From Isoptericola cucumis (GTDB lineage: Bacteria > Actinomycetota > Actinomycetes > Actinomycetales > Cellulomonadaceae), in contig NZ_BMDG01000006.1 of NCBI RefSeq assembly GCF_014635665.1, positions 235,180 to 299,179 of the forward strand: DNA of 64,000 nt, written 5' to 3'. The position numbers and the translations under genes were made by a program. This document shows, in pieces, positions 33,600 through 41,922 of this stretch (its first letter is position 1; every line of letters begins with the position of its first letter). A model generated the notes under the pieces. The model was not told where the DNA came from and made no database searches. It saw only the letters and a list, made by a program, of their open reading frames with translations.

Positions 33600-34751
33600 A
33601 TGTCCACGCCGACGACGCGTCCCGCACGACGAGGTCTCGGGACCGGCCTGCGCGCCACCTCGAAGGTCCTGCCCGAGCACGCCCGTGCGCACAACCGCTC
33701 CCTGGTGCTGCAGCACCTGTTCCACGAGGGGCCGACCTCCCGCGCCGACCTGGCCCGGGCGACGTCCCTCACGCGGGTCACCGTCTCGGACCTCGTCAAC
33801 GTGCTGCTCGCCGAGGGCCTCGTCGAGGAGCTCGGCGTGCAGCCCGTCCGCCGGGTGGGCAAGCCGGCCATCCTCGTCGGGATGCGCACCGACGCCTACC
33901 AGATCGTCGCCGTGGACCTGTCGGACGACGCCGTGATGCGCGGCGCCGTCATGACCCTCACCGGCGAGGCCGTCGTGCGACGTTCGCTGCCCGTCGACGG
34001 CCGGGTCGGCGACGGGCTGGTCGACCTCATCACCCGCTTCGCCCGGACCCTGGTCGCGGCCGCGACCAGCCCCGTCATCGGGGTCGGCGTGGGCTCCCCG
34101 GGCGTGGTGGACGACTCGGGCACCGTGATCGAGGCGCCCAACCGCCAGTGGGCGAACCTGCCGCTGGCGGCGACCCTGACCGACCGGCTCGGCCTGCCGG
34201 TGCACGTCGCGAACGACGCCAACTCCGCGGCGCTCGGCGAGTACACGTACGGCGGCGCGGCCGGCGCCATGCTCGTCCTCACGATCGGCCAGGGCGTCGG
34301 CGCCGGCGTCATGGTCGACGGGGGACGGGTGCACGGGGCCGCGGACGCCGCGGGCGAGCTCGGGCACGTGACCGTCGTCGACGACGGCGAGGAGTGCGCG
34401 TGCGGGCGGCGCGGCTGCCTCGAGACGGTGCTCGCCGCCCCCGCGCTGCGCCGTGCGGTCGCGGGCCTCGACCCGGCCGAGGCCGACGAGGCGCTCGCGT
34501 CCGTGGGCCGCACGCTCGGCGTGACGCTCGCACCCGTCGTCGGCGCGCTCAACCTCGCGGAGGTGCTGCTCAGCGGCCCGCCCGAGCTGCTCGACGGCGC
34601 CCTGCGCACGGCGGCGCTGCAGACCCTGACCGAACGCACGATGCCGGCGACCGCCGCCGGGCTGCGGCTGCGGATGGCCAGCCTCGACGAGGACGTCGTC
34701 CTCGCGGGCGCGGCCGTCCTGGTCCTGGCCGCCCAGCTCGGCGTGTCCTGA
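33600..34751 (+). CDS. ROK-family transcriptional regulator of the amino-sugar transport genes
   Basis: A 383-residue NagC/XylR-type ROK repressor. The N-terminal winged helix-turn-helix (about 25-85) shows FHEGPTSRADLARATSLTRVTVSDLV. The ROK sugar-binding domain follows, with GVGVGSPGVVDDSGTV, the HVANDANSAALGEYTYGGA substrate region, and the zinc motif HVTVVDDGEECACGRRGCLE (His plus three Cys). The kinase ATP-binding N-terminal DxGGT is lacking, as in ROK repressors. It stands directly upstream of the binding protein gene and probably controls it; the inducer is likely an amino sugar. Confidence 0.9.
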   Translation: MSTPTTRPARRGLGTGLRATSKVLPEHARAHNRSLVLQHLFHEGPTSRADLARATSLTRVTVSDLVNVLLAEGLVEELGVQPVRRVGKPAILVGMRTDAYQIVAVDLSDDAVMRGAVMTLTGEAVVRRSLPVDGRVGDGLVDLITRFARTLVAAATSPVIGVGVGSPGVVDDSGTVIEAPNRQWANLPLAATLTDRLGLPVHVANDANSAALGEYTYGGAAGAMLVLTIGQGVGAGVMVDGGRVHGAADAAGELGHVTVVDDGEECACGRRGCLETVLAAPALRRAVAGLDPAEADEALASVGRTLGVTLAPVVGALNLAEVLLSGPPELLDGALRTAALQTLTERTMPATAAGLRLRMASLDEDVVLAGAAVLVLAAQLGVS

Positions 34752-34893
34752 CCCGCAGCGACCCACCGAACGACCCACGGCACCGGGCCCCGGCCCCGGG
34801 TGCCGCCGTGCGCGCCTGCCCGGGCGCCCCCCCGACCCCATCCGACGACGTCGAGCCCCGGCGCCGTCGCGCTTCCCAGCGAGAGGAACACCG

Positions 34894-36225
34894 ATGAAGA
34901 GGACCCGACTCACCGCCGGCGTGGCGACGAGCATGACCCTGGCGCTCGCCCTGACCGCCTGCGGCTCCGGCACGGACAGCGGCGACGGCGGCTCCGAGGG
35001 CGGGACGCCCGAGGCCGCGGACATCACGCTGTGGCTCAACGGCTCCGACACCCCGGACGAGCTGCGCGACTTCCTCGTCGCGGAGTTCGCCGAGGAGAAC
35101 CCCGGCTCGACGCTGACGATCGAGGAGCAGGACTGGGAGGACGTCGTCACGAAGCTCACGACGGCCCTGCCGGACGCGCAGAACACCCCCGACGTCGTCG
35201 AGATCGGCAACACGCAGGCCGCGACCTTCACCTACGCGGGCGCGTTCCGCGAGATCTCGCCCGAGCTGTACGCCGAGCTCGGCGGCGAGAAGCTGCTGCC
35301 GTCCTTCGTGGAGGCGGGCTCGATCGACGACGCGAAGTACGCGCTGCCGTACTACTACGGCTCGCGCTACATGTTCTTCCGCAAGGACCTCTGGACGAAG
35401 GCCGGGCTCGAGGTCCCCACGACCCTCCAGGAGTTCGGCGACGCGGTGCAGGAGCTGCGCACCGGCGAGCGGTCCGGCTTCGCCCTGGGCGGCCAGGACT
35501 GGCGCAACGGCATCTCCTGGGTGTTCGCGAACGACGGCGAGCTGGCCGTCAAGGAGGGCGACGAGTGGACCTCGACGCTGTCCGACCCGAGCACCGTCAA
35601 GGGCCTGGAGCAGTGGCAGGACGTGTTCGCCCAGGCGTCGAACCTCCCGCCGACGCAGACCGACGAGGCCTACTGGGAGTTCCTCAACGACCCGGAGAAG
35701 GGCGGCGAGCCCGAGGGCGCGACCATCATGGCGCCGGGCTGGGCCCGCTGGTCCCTCGGCGACCTGACCAAGAACGACGAGGGTGACGAGGTCCGCGACG
35801 GGATGGCGGACACCAAGAAGTTCGACATCTTCGCCCTGCCGGGCGTCGACGGCGGCGTGGCCCCGGTCTTCGCCGGCGGCTCGAACCTCGCGGTCTCGGC
35901 GAAGTCGCAGCACCCCGAGCTCGCGGAGAGCCTGCTGCGCATCATCTACTCGGACGACTACCAGACGATGCTGGCCGAGAACGGACTCGGGCCCGCCAAC
36001 ACCGACTTCAACGAGGTGATGGCCGCGGACAAGTTCGGCGAGGTCGCCGTGGAGACGGCTGAGGCCTCCAAGCTCACCCCGGCCGCGCCGGGCTGGGCGG
36101 CCGTCGAGGGTGCCAAGGTCTACGAGGAGCTCTTCCAGAAGATCGCCGAGGGCGGCGACGTGACCGCGCTCGCCGCGCAGTACGACGAGAAGCTCACGCC
36201 GATGCTCAACGGCCAGGCGGGCTGA
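34894..36225 (+). CDS. ABC sugar-binding lipoprotein, probably chitooligosaccharide/GlcNAc type
   Basis: A 443-residue solute-binding protein. The lipoprotein signal ends in LTAC (Cys23), then a Gly/Ser tether leads into a family 1 binding protein fold (DITLWLNGSDTPDELRDFLV, TPDVVEIGNTQAATF, GGQDWRNGISWVFANDG, GGVAPVFAGGSNLAVS). The NgcE-like features and the neighbouring nagB, ROK kinase and hexosaminidases suggest N,N'-diacetylchitobiose or GlcNAc as ligand (inference). A GAGAGGAACACCG leader with ribosome site precedes the ATG, and the identical leader precedes the second binding protein at 39230. Confidence 0.9.
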   Translation: MKRTRLTAGVATSMTLALALTACGSGTDSGDGGSEGGTPEAADITLWLNGSDTPDELRDFLVAEFAEENPGSTLTIEEQDWEDVVTKLTTALPDAQNTPDVVEIGNTQAATFTYAGAFREISPELYAELGGEKLLPSFVEAGSIDDAKYALPYYYGSRYMFFRKDLWTKAGLEVPTTLQEFGDAVQELRTGERSGFALGGQDWRNGISWVFANDGELAVKEGDEWTSTLSDPSTVKGLEQWQDVFAQASNLPPTQTDEAYWEFLNDPEKGGEPEGATIMAPGWARWSLGDLTKNDEGDEVRDGMADTKKFDIFALPGVDGGVAPVFAGGSNLAVSAKSQHPELAESLLRIIYSDDYQTMLAENGLGPANTDFNEVMAADKFGEVAVETAEASKLTPAAPGWAAVEGAKVYEELFQKIAEGGDVTALAAQYDEKLTPMLNGQAG

Positions 36226-36232
36226 GGACCGC

Positions 36233-37171
36233 ATGGCCAGCACGACCAGCACGACCAGCACGTCCGGCATCGCGATCCGCCGTCGGCGCCGGCCGGCCAC
36301 CCCCTATCTCCTGCTGCTGCCCGCCGTGGCCGTGCTGCTCGTCGGGCTCGGCTACCCCGTGTACTGGCAGGTGGTCACCTCCCTGCAGGAGTACGGGATG
36401 CTGCAGCAGTTCGGCGCCCCGCCGACGTTCGCGGGGCTCGACAACTACGCGCGCATCCTCGCCGACGACCGGCTGGTGCCCGTCGTGGCGCGCTCCATCG
36501 CGTTCTGCCTCGTCAACGCGTTTCTCACGGTCGGTATCGGCCTGGGCCTGGCGACGCTGATGCGCGCGGTGCACGGGTGGGTGCGCATCGTCATGCAGGT
36601 GGTGCTGCTGCTCGCCTGGGCGACGCCGCTGGTGGCCGCCGTGACGGTCTTCCGGTGGCTCTTCGACTACCGCACCGGCGTGGTCAACTGGCTGCTCGTC
36701 CAGCTCGGGTTCTCCCAGGCCGACGGCTTCGCCTGGCTCGCGCAGCCGGCCACGTTCTTCCTCGTCGCGACGTTCGTCGTCGTGTGGATGTCCGTGCCCT
36801 TCGTCGCGATGTCCATCTACGCCGGGCTCACCCAGGTCTCGGACGAGGTGCTGGAGGCCGCGCGGCTCGACGGCGCGAACGGCACCCAGATCCTCGTGCG
36901 GATCCTGCTGCCGCTCGTGCGGCCGGTGCTCGCGATCGTGCTGCTGCTGCAGATCATCTGGGACCTGCGCGTCTTCGCGCAGATCCGGCTGCTGCAGGAC
37001 GGCGGCGCCCCGGTCTCCGAGACCAACCTCCTGGGCAACTTCATCTACGAGCTCGGCGTCGGCAGCCAGGACTTCTCCGGCGCCGCGGCCGTGTCGATCT
37101 TCGTCCTGCTGCTCACGGTGGCGCTGTCCGCCCCCTACGTCCGCAGCCTCATGAAGGAGGACGCCGCATGA
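36233..37171 (+). CDS. ABC sugar transporter permease (MalF type)
   Basis: A 312-residue inner-membrane permease with six predicted helices. The coupling loop motif is EVLEAARLDGANGTQILVRILLPLV (EAA motif, residues about 203-227), which docks on the ATPase. It follows the binding protein after 7 bases and overlaps the second permease by four bases. No ATPase gene is present nearby, so the transporter probably uses a shared MsiK-type ATPase. Confidence 0.92.
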   Translation: MASTTSTTSTSGIAIRRRRRPATPYLLLLPAVAVLLVGLGYPVYWQVVTSLQEYGMLQQFGAPPTFAGLDNYARILADDRLVPVVARSIAFCLVNAFLTVGIGLGLATLMRAVHGWVRIVMQVVLLLAWATPLVAAVTVFRWLFDYRTGVVNWLLVQLGFSQADGFAWLAQPATFFLVATFVVVWMSVPFVAMSIYAGLTQVSDEVLEAARLDGANGTQILVRILLPLVRPVLAIVLLLQIIWDLRVFAQIRLLQDGGAPVSETNLLGNFIYELGVGSQDFSGAAAVSIFVLLLTVALSAPYVRSLMKEDAA

Positions 37172-38118
37172 GCGCCACGACCGAGCCCGCCCCCACCGTC
37201 GCCCGGCCTCCCGCCGGGCCGGCGCCGGGCGCCGGGGCGCCGGGCCCGCGCCCGACGACGCGGCGCCGCCCGCGCGCCGGGAAGGTCGCGCTGAGCGTCC
37301 TGGGCCTGGCCCTGTCGCTCGTGTGGGTGTTCCCCGTCTACTGGATGGTGCTGTCGGCGGTCACGCCGAACGCCCGGCTGCGGGCGACGCCGCCGAGCTT
37401 CCTGCCCATGGACTTCACGCTGGCGAACTTCTCCGGGGTGATCGCGGACTCGGGCTTCCTGGGGGCGCTGCGGATGAGCCTCATGATCACCGGCATCACG
37501 ATCGTCCTCGTCCTGGCCTTCGCCTTCCTGGCGGCCCTGGCCATCAGCCGCTGGCGCTTCCGCGGGCGGGCGAGCTTCGTGCTGGCTGTGCTGTTCATCC
37601 AGATGCTGCCCGCCGAGGGGCTGTTCATCGCCCAGTACAAGATGCTGTCGTCGTTCGGCGAGACCGCCCCGGTCCTGGGGCTGAACTCGGTGCTCGGCAT
37701 CTCGATCCTGTACACCGCGATGCTCGTGCCGTTCACGATCTGGATGCTGCGCGGTTTCGTCGCGGGCGTCCCGGCGGAGCTCGAGGAGGCCGGGATGGTC
37801 GACGGGCTGTCCCGCACGAAGGCGTTCCTGCGGATCACGTTCCCGCTCCTGGCGCCCGGCCTGGTGGCCTCCGGCGTCTACGCCTTCCTCCAGGCGTGGA
37901 ACGAGTTCACGACCGCCCTCGTCATCCTGCCGTCCGAGTCGAGCCAGTCGCTGCCGGTGTGGCTGCGCAGCTTCCTGTCGGCGTCGGCGAACCGCGGCAT
38001 CGACTGGGCCGAGGTCATGGCCGCGTCGACCCTCATCGCGGTCCCCGTCATCGTGTTCTTCCTGTTCGTGCAGGGCCGGATGACGTCCGGGCTCGTGGCC
38101 GGGGCGGTGAAGGGCTGA
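37168..38118 (+). CDS. ABC sugar transporter permease (MalG type)
   Basis: A 316-residue partner permease. A Pro/Ala/Arg-rich cytoplasmic N-terminus (1-40) is followed by six helices and the EAA loop AELEEAGMVDGLSRTKAFLRITFPLL. The C-terminal QGRMTSGLVAGAVKG is typical of MalG-type permeases of the CUT1 family. It is coupled by an ATGA overlap to the first permease and is followed one base later by the kinase GTG. Confidence 0.92.
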   Translation: MSATTEPAPTVARPPAGPAPGAGAPGPRPTTRRRPRAGKVALSVLGLALSLVWVFPVYWMVLSAVTPNARLRATPPSFLPMDFTLANFSGVIADSGFLGALRMSLMITGITIVLVLAFAFLAALAISRWRFRGRASFVLAVLFIQMLPAEGLFIAQYKMLSSFGETAPVLGLNSVLGISILYTAMLVPFTIWMLRGFVAGVPAELEEAGMVDGLSRTKAFLRITFPLLAPGLVASGVYAFLQAWNEFTTALVILPSESSQSLPVWLRSFLSASANRGIDWAEVMAASTLIAVPVIVFFLFVQGRMTSGLVAGAVKG

Positions 38119-38119
38119 C

Positions 38120-39184
38120 GTGGACGACGCACGCAGGACCGCCGCGGCACCGCCGGCGGGGCCGGGGACCGGGCCGGGAACGGGGCCGTCCGTCGGCCTC
38201 GACATCGGCGGCACGAAGACGCTGGCCGTGCTGCTCGACGCCGCCGGCGAGGTCGTCGCGCAGGCGCGGCTCGCCACGGAGCGGGGGCCGCAGGGCGTCG
38301 TCGCGGGCGCGGCCCGGGCCGTGCGCGGGGTCACCCGCCAGGCCGGCCTGACGCCGGCCGACCTCGGGGGCGTCGGCGTCGGCGTGCCCGGCCTCGTGGA
38401 CCCCGGGCCGGGCACGGTCCGGCACGCGGTCAACGTCGGCGTCGACGGTGCGCCCCTGCACCTGTCCAGGCTCCTGGGCGCGGAGCTGGGCGGCCTGCCC
38501 GTCGGGGTGGAGAACGACCTGAACGTCGCCGCGCTCGGCGCCGCGCACCTGGCACTCGCGGAGGACGGCCCGGGCGAGGGCGACGCGGCCGGTGTCGACC
38601 TCGCGTTCCTCGCGCTGGGCACGGGCCTGGCGGCCGGGTTGGTCCTGGACGGCCGGCTGCGCCGCGGCGTCGGGGGAGCCGCGGGGGAGATCGGGCACGT
38701 GCCCGTGGACCCCGCGGGCCCGCTGTGCCCTTGCGGCCAGCGCGGCTGCCTGGAGCTGTACGCGTCCGGCACGGCGGTCGCCGCGCTGTGGCCGGCACGC
38801 ACCGGACGGCCCGCGCCGGTGGAGCTCTTCGAGGCCGCCGCGGCCGGAGCCCCCGGCGCGGCCGAGGCACGCGACCGGTACGCGTCGGCGGTCGCCGCGG
38901 CCGTGCGGATGCTCGTGCTGGCCGTCGACGTCCCGGCCGTGGTGCTCGGCGGCGGCGTCGCCCAGCTCGGCGAGCCGCTGCTCGTCGCCGTGCGGGACGC
39001 GCTCGCGCGCGAGTCCGCCGGGTCGGGCTTCCTGTCGTCCCTGCACCTGCCGGAGCGGGTCCGGCTCGCGCCCGGCCGGGTGCCGGTCGGCGCCGTGGGG
39101 GCCGCCGTCGTCGGACGACGTGCCGCGCGCCCTGCGCCGGCGGCCGGCGACCCGCGCCCGGCCGTCGACCACCAGCCCGCCTGA
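38120..39184 (+). CDS. ROK-family sugar kinase (GlcNAc kinase/glucokinase type)
   Basis: A 354-residue kinase. After a 20-residue Gly/Pro/Thr leader comes the phosphate motif VGLDIGGTKTLAVLLD. ALGTGLAAGLVLDG, the zinc motif GHVPVDPAGPLCPCGQRGC (His and three Cys) and VLGGGVAQLGEPL follow. Unlike the regulator at 33600 it has the DxGGT ATP loop and no DNA-binding domain, so it is an enzyme. Its place inside the amino-sugar transport operon suggests phosphorylation of GlcNAc to GlcNAc-6-phosphate. Glucose is possible. Confidence 0.88.
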   Translation: MDDARRTAAAPPAGPGTGPGTGPSVGLDIGGTKTLAVLLDAAGEVVAQARLATERGPQGVVAGAARAVRGVTRQAGLTPADLGGVGVGVPGLVDPGPGTVRHAVNVGVDGAPLHLSRLLGAELGGLPVGVENDLNVAALGAAHLALAEDGPGEGDAAGVDLAFLALGTGLAAGLVLDGRLRRGVGGAAGEIGHVPVDPAGPLCPCGQRGCLELYASGTAVAALWPARTGRPAPVELFEAAAAGAPGAAEARDRYASAVAAAVRMLVLAVDVPAVVLGGGVAQLGEPLLVAVRDALARESAGSGFLSSLHLPERVRLAPGRVPVGAVGAAVVGRRAARPAPAAGDPRPAVDHQPA

Positions 39185-39229
39185 CCTGCCGGGGCCGCCT
39201 CCACCGTCGTCCTGCCGAGAGGAACACCG

Positions 39230-40570
39230 ATGCACCCGAGGCGCCGTACCGCCGCCGCCCTGTCGGTCGCGACCGCCGCCGCGCTGGTCCTGAGCGGCTG
39301 CGGCGCGCTCCAGGACGAGCCGGAGGAGACCGGCCCCGACACCGACCTGGTGATGTGGCTGGTCGGGACCGACACCGGCCCCGAGCTGCGCGAGCACCTC
39401 GTGCAGGCGTTCGAGCAGCAGCACCCGGGCGCCACCCTCACGATCGAGGAGCAGGACTGGGGCGACCTCGTGGAGCGCCTGTCCGAGACGCTCGGTGACC
39501 CGGAGCTCACCCCGGACGTGGTGGAGATCGGCAACACGCAGTCGCCGGCCTTCACCACGGCGGGCGCCTTCCGGGAGATCTCGCCCGCGCTCTACGAGGA
39601 GCTCGGCGGCGACGACCTGCTGCAGTCGTTCGTCGAGGCGGGCTCGGTCGACGGCCACCGCTACGCGCTGCCCTACTACTTCGGCTCCCGGTACGTCTTC
39701 TACCGCAAGGACGTGTGGGACGCCGCCGGGCTCGAGGTCCCCCGGACCCTGGCGGAGTTCGGCGAGTCGGTCGTGACGCTCACCGACGACCGGGCGGCGG
39801 GCTTCGCCATGGGCGGGCAGGACTGGCGCAACGGCATCTCCTGGGTCTTCGCGCACGGCGGCGAGCTCGCCGTGAAGGACGGCGGCTCCTGGCGGTCGAC
39901 GCTCGCGGACCCGCGGACCGTCGAGGGCCTGCGGATGTGGCAGGAGGTCTACGACGACGCCTCCTACCTGCCGTCGACCGAGAAGGACGTCGAGTACTGG
40001 CACTTCCTCAACGACGGCGTCGAGGGCCGCCCGCCGGCCGCGGCGACGATCATGGCGCCCGCGTGGGCGCGATGGTCGATCGGCGACCTGGTGCGCGGCG
40101 ACGACGGGGCCGAGGTCCGTGACGGGATGGCGGACCGCTCGACCTTCGGGGTCTTCGCCCTGCCGGGCGTGGACGGCGGCGTGGCGCCCGTTTTCGCCGG
40201 CGGCTCGAACGTCGCGATCTCCGCGACGACGCCCAGCCCGGAGCTGGCCGAGGACGTGCTGCGGGTGGTCTTCTCCGACGAGTACCAGACGATGCTCGCC
40301 GAGGCAGGCCTCGGGCCCGCTCGGGGTGAGTTCACCGACCTCATGATGGAGGATGTGTTCGGCCGGACGCTGGTGCGCACGGCCGCCGCGTCGAAGCTCA
40401 CGCCCGCGGCGCCGGGATGGGCGGCCATCGAGGAGGCCGGGGTGTACGAGGATCTCTTCGCGCGGATCGCGGAGGGGGAGGACGTCGAGGCGCTGGCCGC
40501 CGAGTTCGACGCCCGCCTCACGCCGATGCTCAACCGCTCGGCGCTCGAGCTGGCCGGCGGGGAGGACTGA
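39230..40570 (+). CDS. second ABC sugar-binding lipoprotein, paralogue of 34894-36225
   Basis: A 446-residue lipoprotein (lipobox LSGC, Cys24) clearly paralogous to the first binding protein. Shared blocks include the LTIEEQDW segment, TPDVVEIGNTQ, GAFREISP, ALPYY.GSRY, GGQDWRNGISWVFA, IMAP.WARWS.GDL, ALPGVDGGVAPVFAGGSN and SKLTPAAPGWAA. The two differ mainly in surface stretches. Both genes have the same GAGAGGAACACCG pre-start leader, pointing to tandem duplication with the kinase and permeases in between. It may broaden ligand range or chain length for the same permease pair. Confidence 0.9.
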   Translation: MHPRRRTAAALSVATAAALVLSGCGALQDEPEETGPDTDLVMWLVGTDTGPELREHLVQAFEQQHPGATLTIEEQDWGDLVERLSETLGDPELTPDVVEIGNTQSPAFTTAGAFREISPALYEELGGDDLLQSFVEAGSVDGHRYALPYYFGSRYVFYRKDVWDAAGLEVPRTLAEFGESVVTLTDDRAAGFAMGGQDWRNGISWVFAHGGELAVKDGGSWRSTLADPRTVEGLRMWQEVYDDASYLPSTEKDVEYWHFLNDGVEGRPPAAATIMAPAWARWSIGDLVRGDDGAEVRDGMADRSTFGVFALPGVDGGVAPVFAGGSNVAISATTPSPELAEDVLRVVFSDEYQTMLAEAGLGPARGEFTDLMMEDVFGRTLVRTAAASKLTPAAPGWAAIEEAGVYEDLFARIAEGEDVEALAAEFDARLTPMLNRSALELAGGED

Positions 40571-40744
40571 CGACGGCCACCGGGTGGCGCCAGGACGCGC
40601 GCCCATGATGTGATCCCGGACCGGGCGTGACCTGCCCGGGCACCGCCCGGTGGACCCTTCCGGCGGGCACCGCACGACGAGAACTTCATGAGAACCGCAC
40701 GACGACGCCCGCCGCGCGTCGTCCCTGAGACTGGAGCCCTGAGC

Positions 40745-41527
40745 ATGGAAGTCGTCATCGCCCCCGCCGAGGAGCTGGCCGTGCTGGCCGCCGACGCGAT
40801 CGAGACGTTGCTGCGCCGTGACCCGGCCACGGTGCTGGGGCTGGCGACGGGTTCGAGCCCGTTGAAGGTGTACGACGAGCTGGCCCGCCGCCACGAGCAG
40901 GACGGGCTGTCGTTCGACCGGGCCACCGGCTTCATGCTCGACGAGTACGTCGGGCTGACGGAGGACCACCCGCAGCGGTACCGCAACGTCATCGAGACGG
41001 AGATCGCGTCGCGCGTCGCGTGGCCCGCCGACCGTGTGCACGGGCCGGACGGCCTCGCGGACGACCTGCCGGCCGCGTGCGCCGCCTACGAGGCCGCGAT
41101 CGCGCAGGCGGGCGGGGTCGACCTGCAGATCCTCGGGATCGGCACGGACGGGCACATCGCCTTCAACGAGCCGGGGTCGTCGCTCGCGTCGCGCACGCGG
41201 ATCAAGACGCTCACGCGCCAGACCCGCCTGGACAACGCGCGGTTCTTCGACGACGACGTGGACCAGGTGCCCTCGCACTGCCTCACGCAGGGGCTCGGCA
41301 CCATCATGGACGCCCGCCACCTGGTGCTGCTGGCGACCGGCCGGCACAAGGCCGAGGCGGTGCACCAGCTGGTCGAGGGACCGATCTCGGCGATGTGGCC
41401 GGCCACGGTCATGCAGATGCACCCGCACGCGACGGTGCTGGTCGACGACGCCGCCGCGTCGCGTCTGCAGCTCGGCGACTACTACCGCCAGACGTTCGAG
41501 AGCAAGCCGGGCTGGCAGGGCCTGTGA
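40745..41527 (+). CDS. nagB: glucosamine-6-phosphate deaminase
   Basis: A 260-residue enzyme converting glucosamine-6-phosphate to fructose-6-phosphate and ammonia. Conserved blocks are VLGLATGSSPLKVYDEL (phosphate loop), FMLDEYVGL (proton-transfer Asp), DLQILGIGTDGHIAFNEPGSS (catalytic His) and SHCLTQGLGTIM. All are intact. It completes the route from imported GlcNAc sugars to glycolysis, though nagA (deacetylase) is not in the window. The 174-base upstream gap has no recognisable DasR box. A GGAG ribosome site precedes the ATG. Confidence 0.95.
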   Translation: MEVVIAPAEELAVLAADAIETLLRRDPATVLGLATGSSPLKVYDELARRHEQDGLSFDRATGFMLDEYVGLTEDHPQRYRNVIETEIASRVAWPADRVHGPDGLADDLPAACAAYEAAIAQAGGVDLQILGIGTDGHIAFNEPGSSLASRTRIKTLTRQTRLDNARFFDDDVDQVPSHCLTQGLGTIMDARHLVLLATGRHKAEAVHQLVEGPISAMWPATVMQMHPHATVLVDDAAASRLQLGDYYRQTFESKPGWQGL

Positions 41528-41541
41528 CGCACGCCGTCCGA

Positions 41542-41578
41542 CCGGGTGCCCGTCGGGAACGTCACGGCGGGCACCCGG
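41542..41578 (+). terminator. hairpin terminator after nagB
   Basis: CCGGGTGCCCG at 41542-41552 pairs perfectly with CGGGCACCCGG at 41568-41578 (11 bp, 15-base loop), 14 bases after the nagB stop. Confidence 0.55.
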
Positions 41579-41600
41579 CGGCACCGTCGGGGGTGCGTCG

Positions 41601-41606
41601 TAGACT
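41601..41606 (+). promoter_or_regulatory. -10 element (TAGACT) of the DUF3039 gene
   Basis: TAGACT ends 7 bases before the ATG. Confidence 0.5.
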
Positions 41607-41613
41607 GCCCGTC

Positions 41614-41922
41614 ATGAGCGACCCCCTCTCCGCACCTCCCGCCGACCCCTCGCAGGACACCGGGTCGTCGACGAGCGTCCTGGAGCGCCCGGCGACGAGC
41701 GAGCAGGCGGCCGAGCCGGGCGACCACGAGCGCTTCGCGCACTACGTGCGCAAGGAGAAGATCATGGAGTCGGCCCTGTCGGGCAAGCCCGTGATCGCCC
41801 TGTGCGGCAAGGTGTGGGTGCCGGGTCGTGACCCGGCGAAGTTCCCGGTCTGCCCCATCTGCAAGGAGATCTACGACGGTCTCCGGGAGCCGCAGGACGG
41901 CGAGGGCGACTCCGGCAAGTGA
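41614..41922 (+). CDS. DUF3039 zinc-ribbon-like protein
   Basis: A 102-residue actinobacterial DUF3039 protein. The N-terminal 35 residues are disordered. The conserved part is HERFAHYVRKEKIMESALSG followed by VIALCGKVWVPGRDP and FPVCPICKEIYDGL. Cys residues in ALCG and CPIC probably form a half zinc site. The function is unknown. The 4-base overlap with the helicase and the conserved pairing of the two genes in actinobacteria suggest a common task. Confidence 0.9.
   Translation: MSDPLSAPPADPSQDTGSSTSVLERPATSEQAAEPGDHERFAHYVRKEKIMESALSGKPVIALCGKVWVPGRDPAKFPVCPICKEIYDGLREPQDGEGDSGK

Noticed and set aside
40571..40744. DasR box upstream of nagB
   Set aside because: Read through the gap on both strands; no GGTCTAGACC-like core is present.
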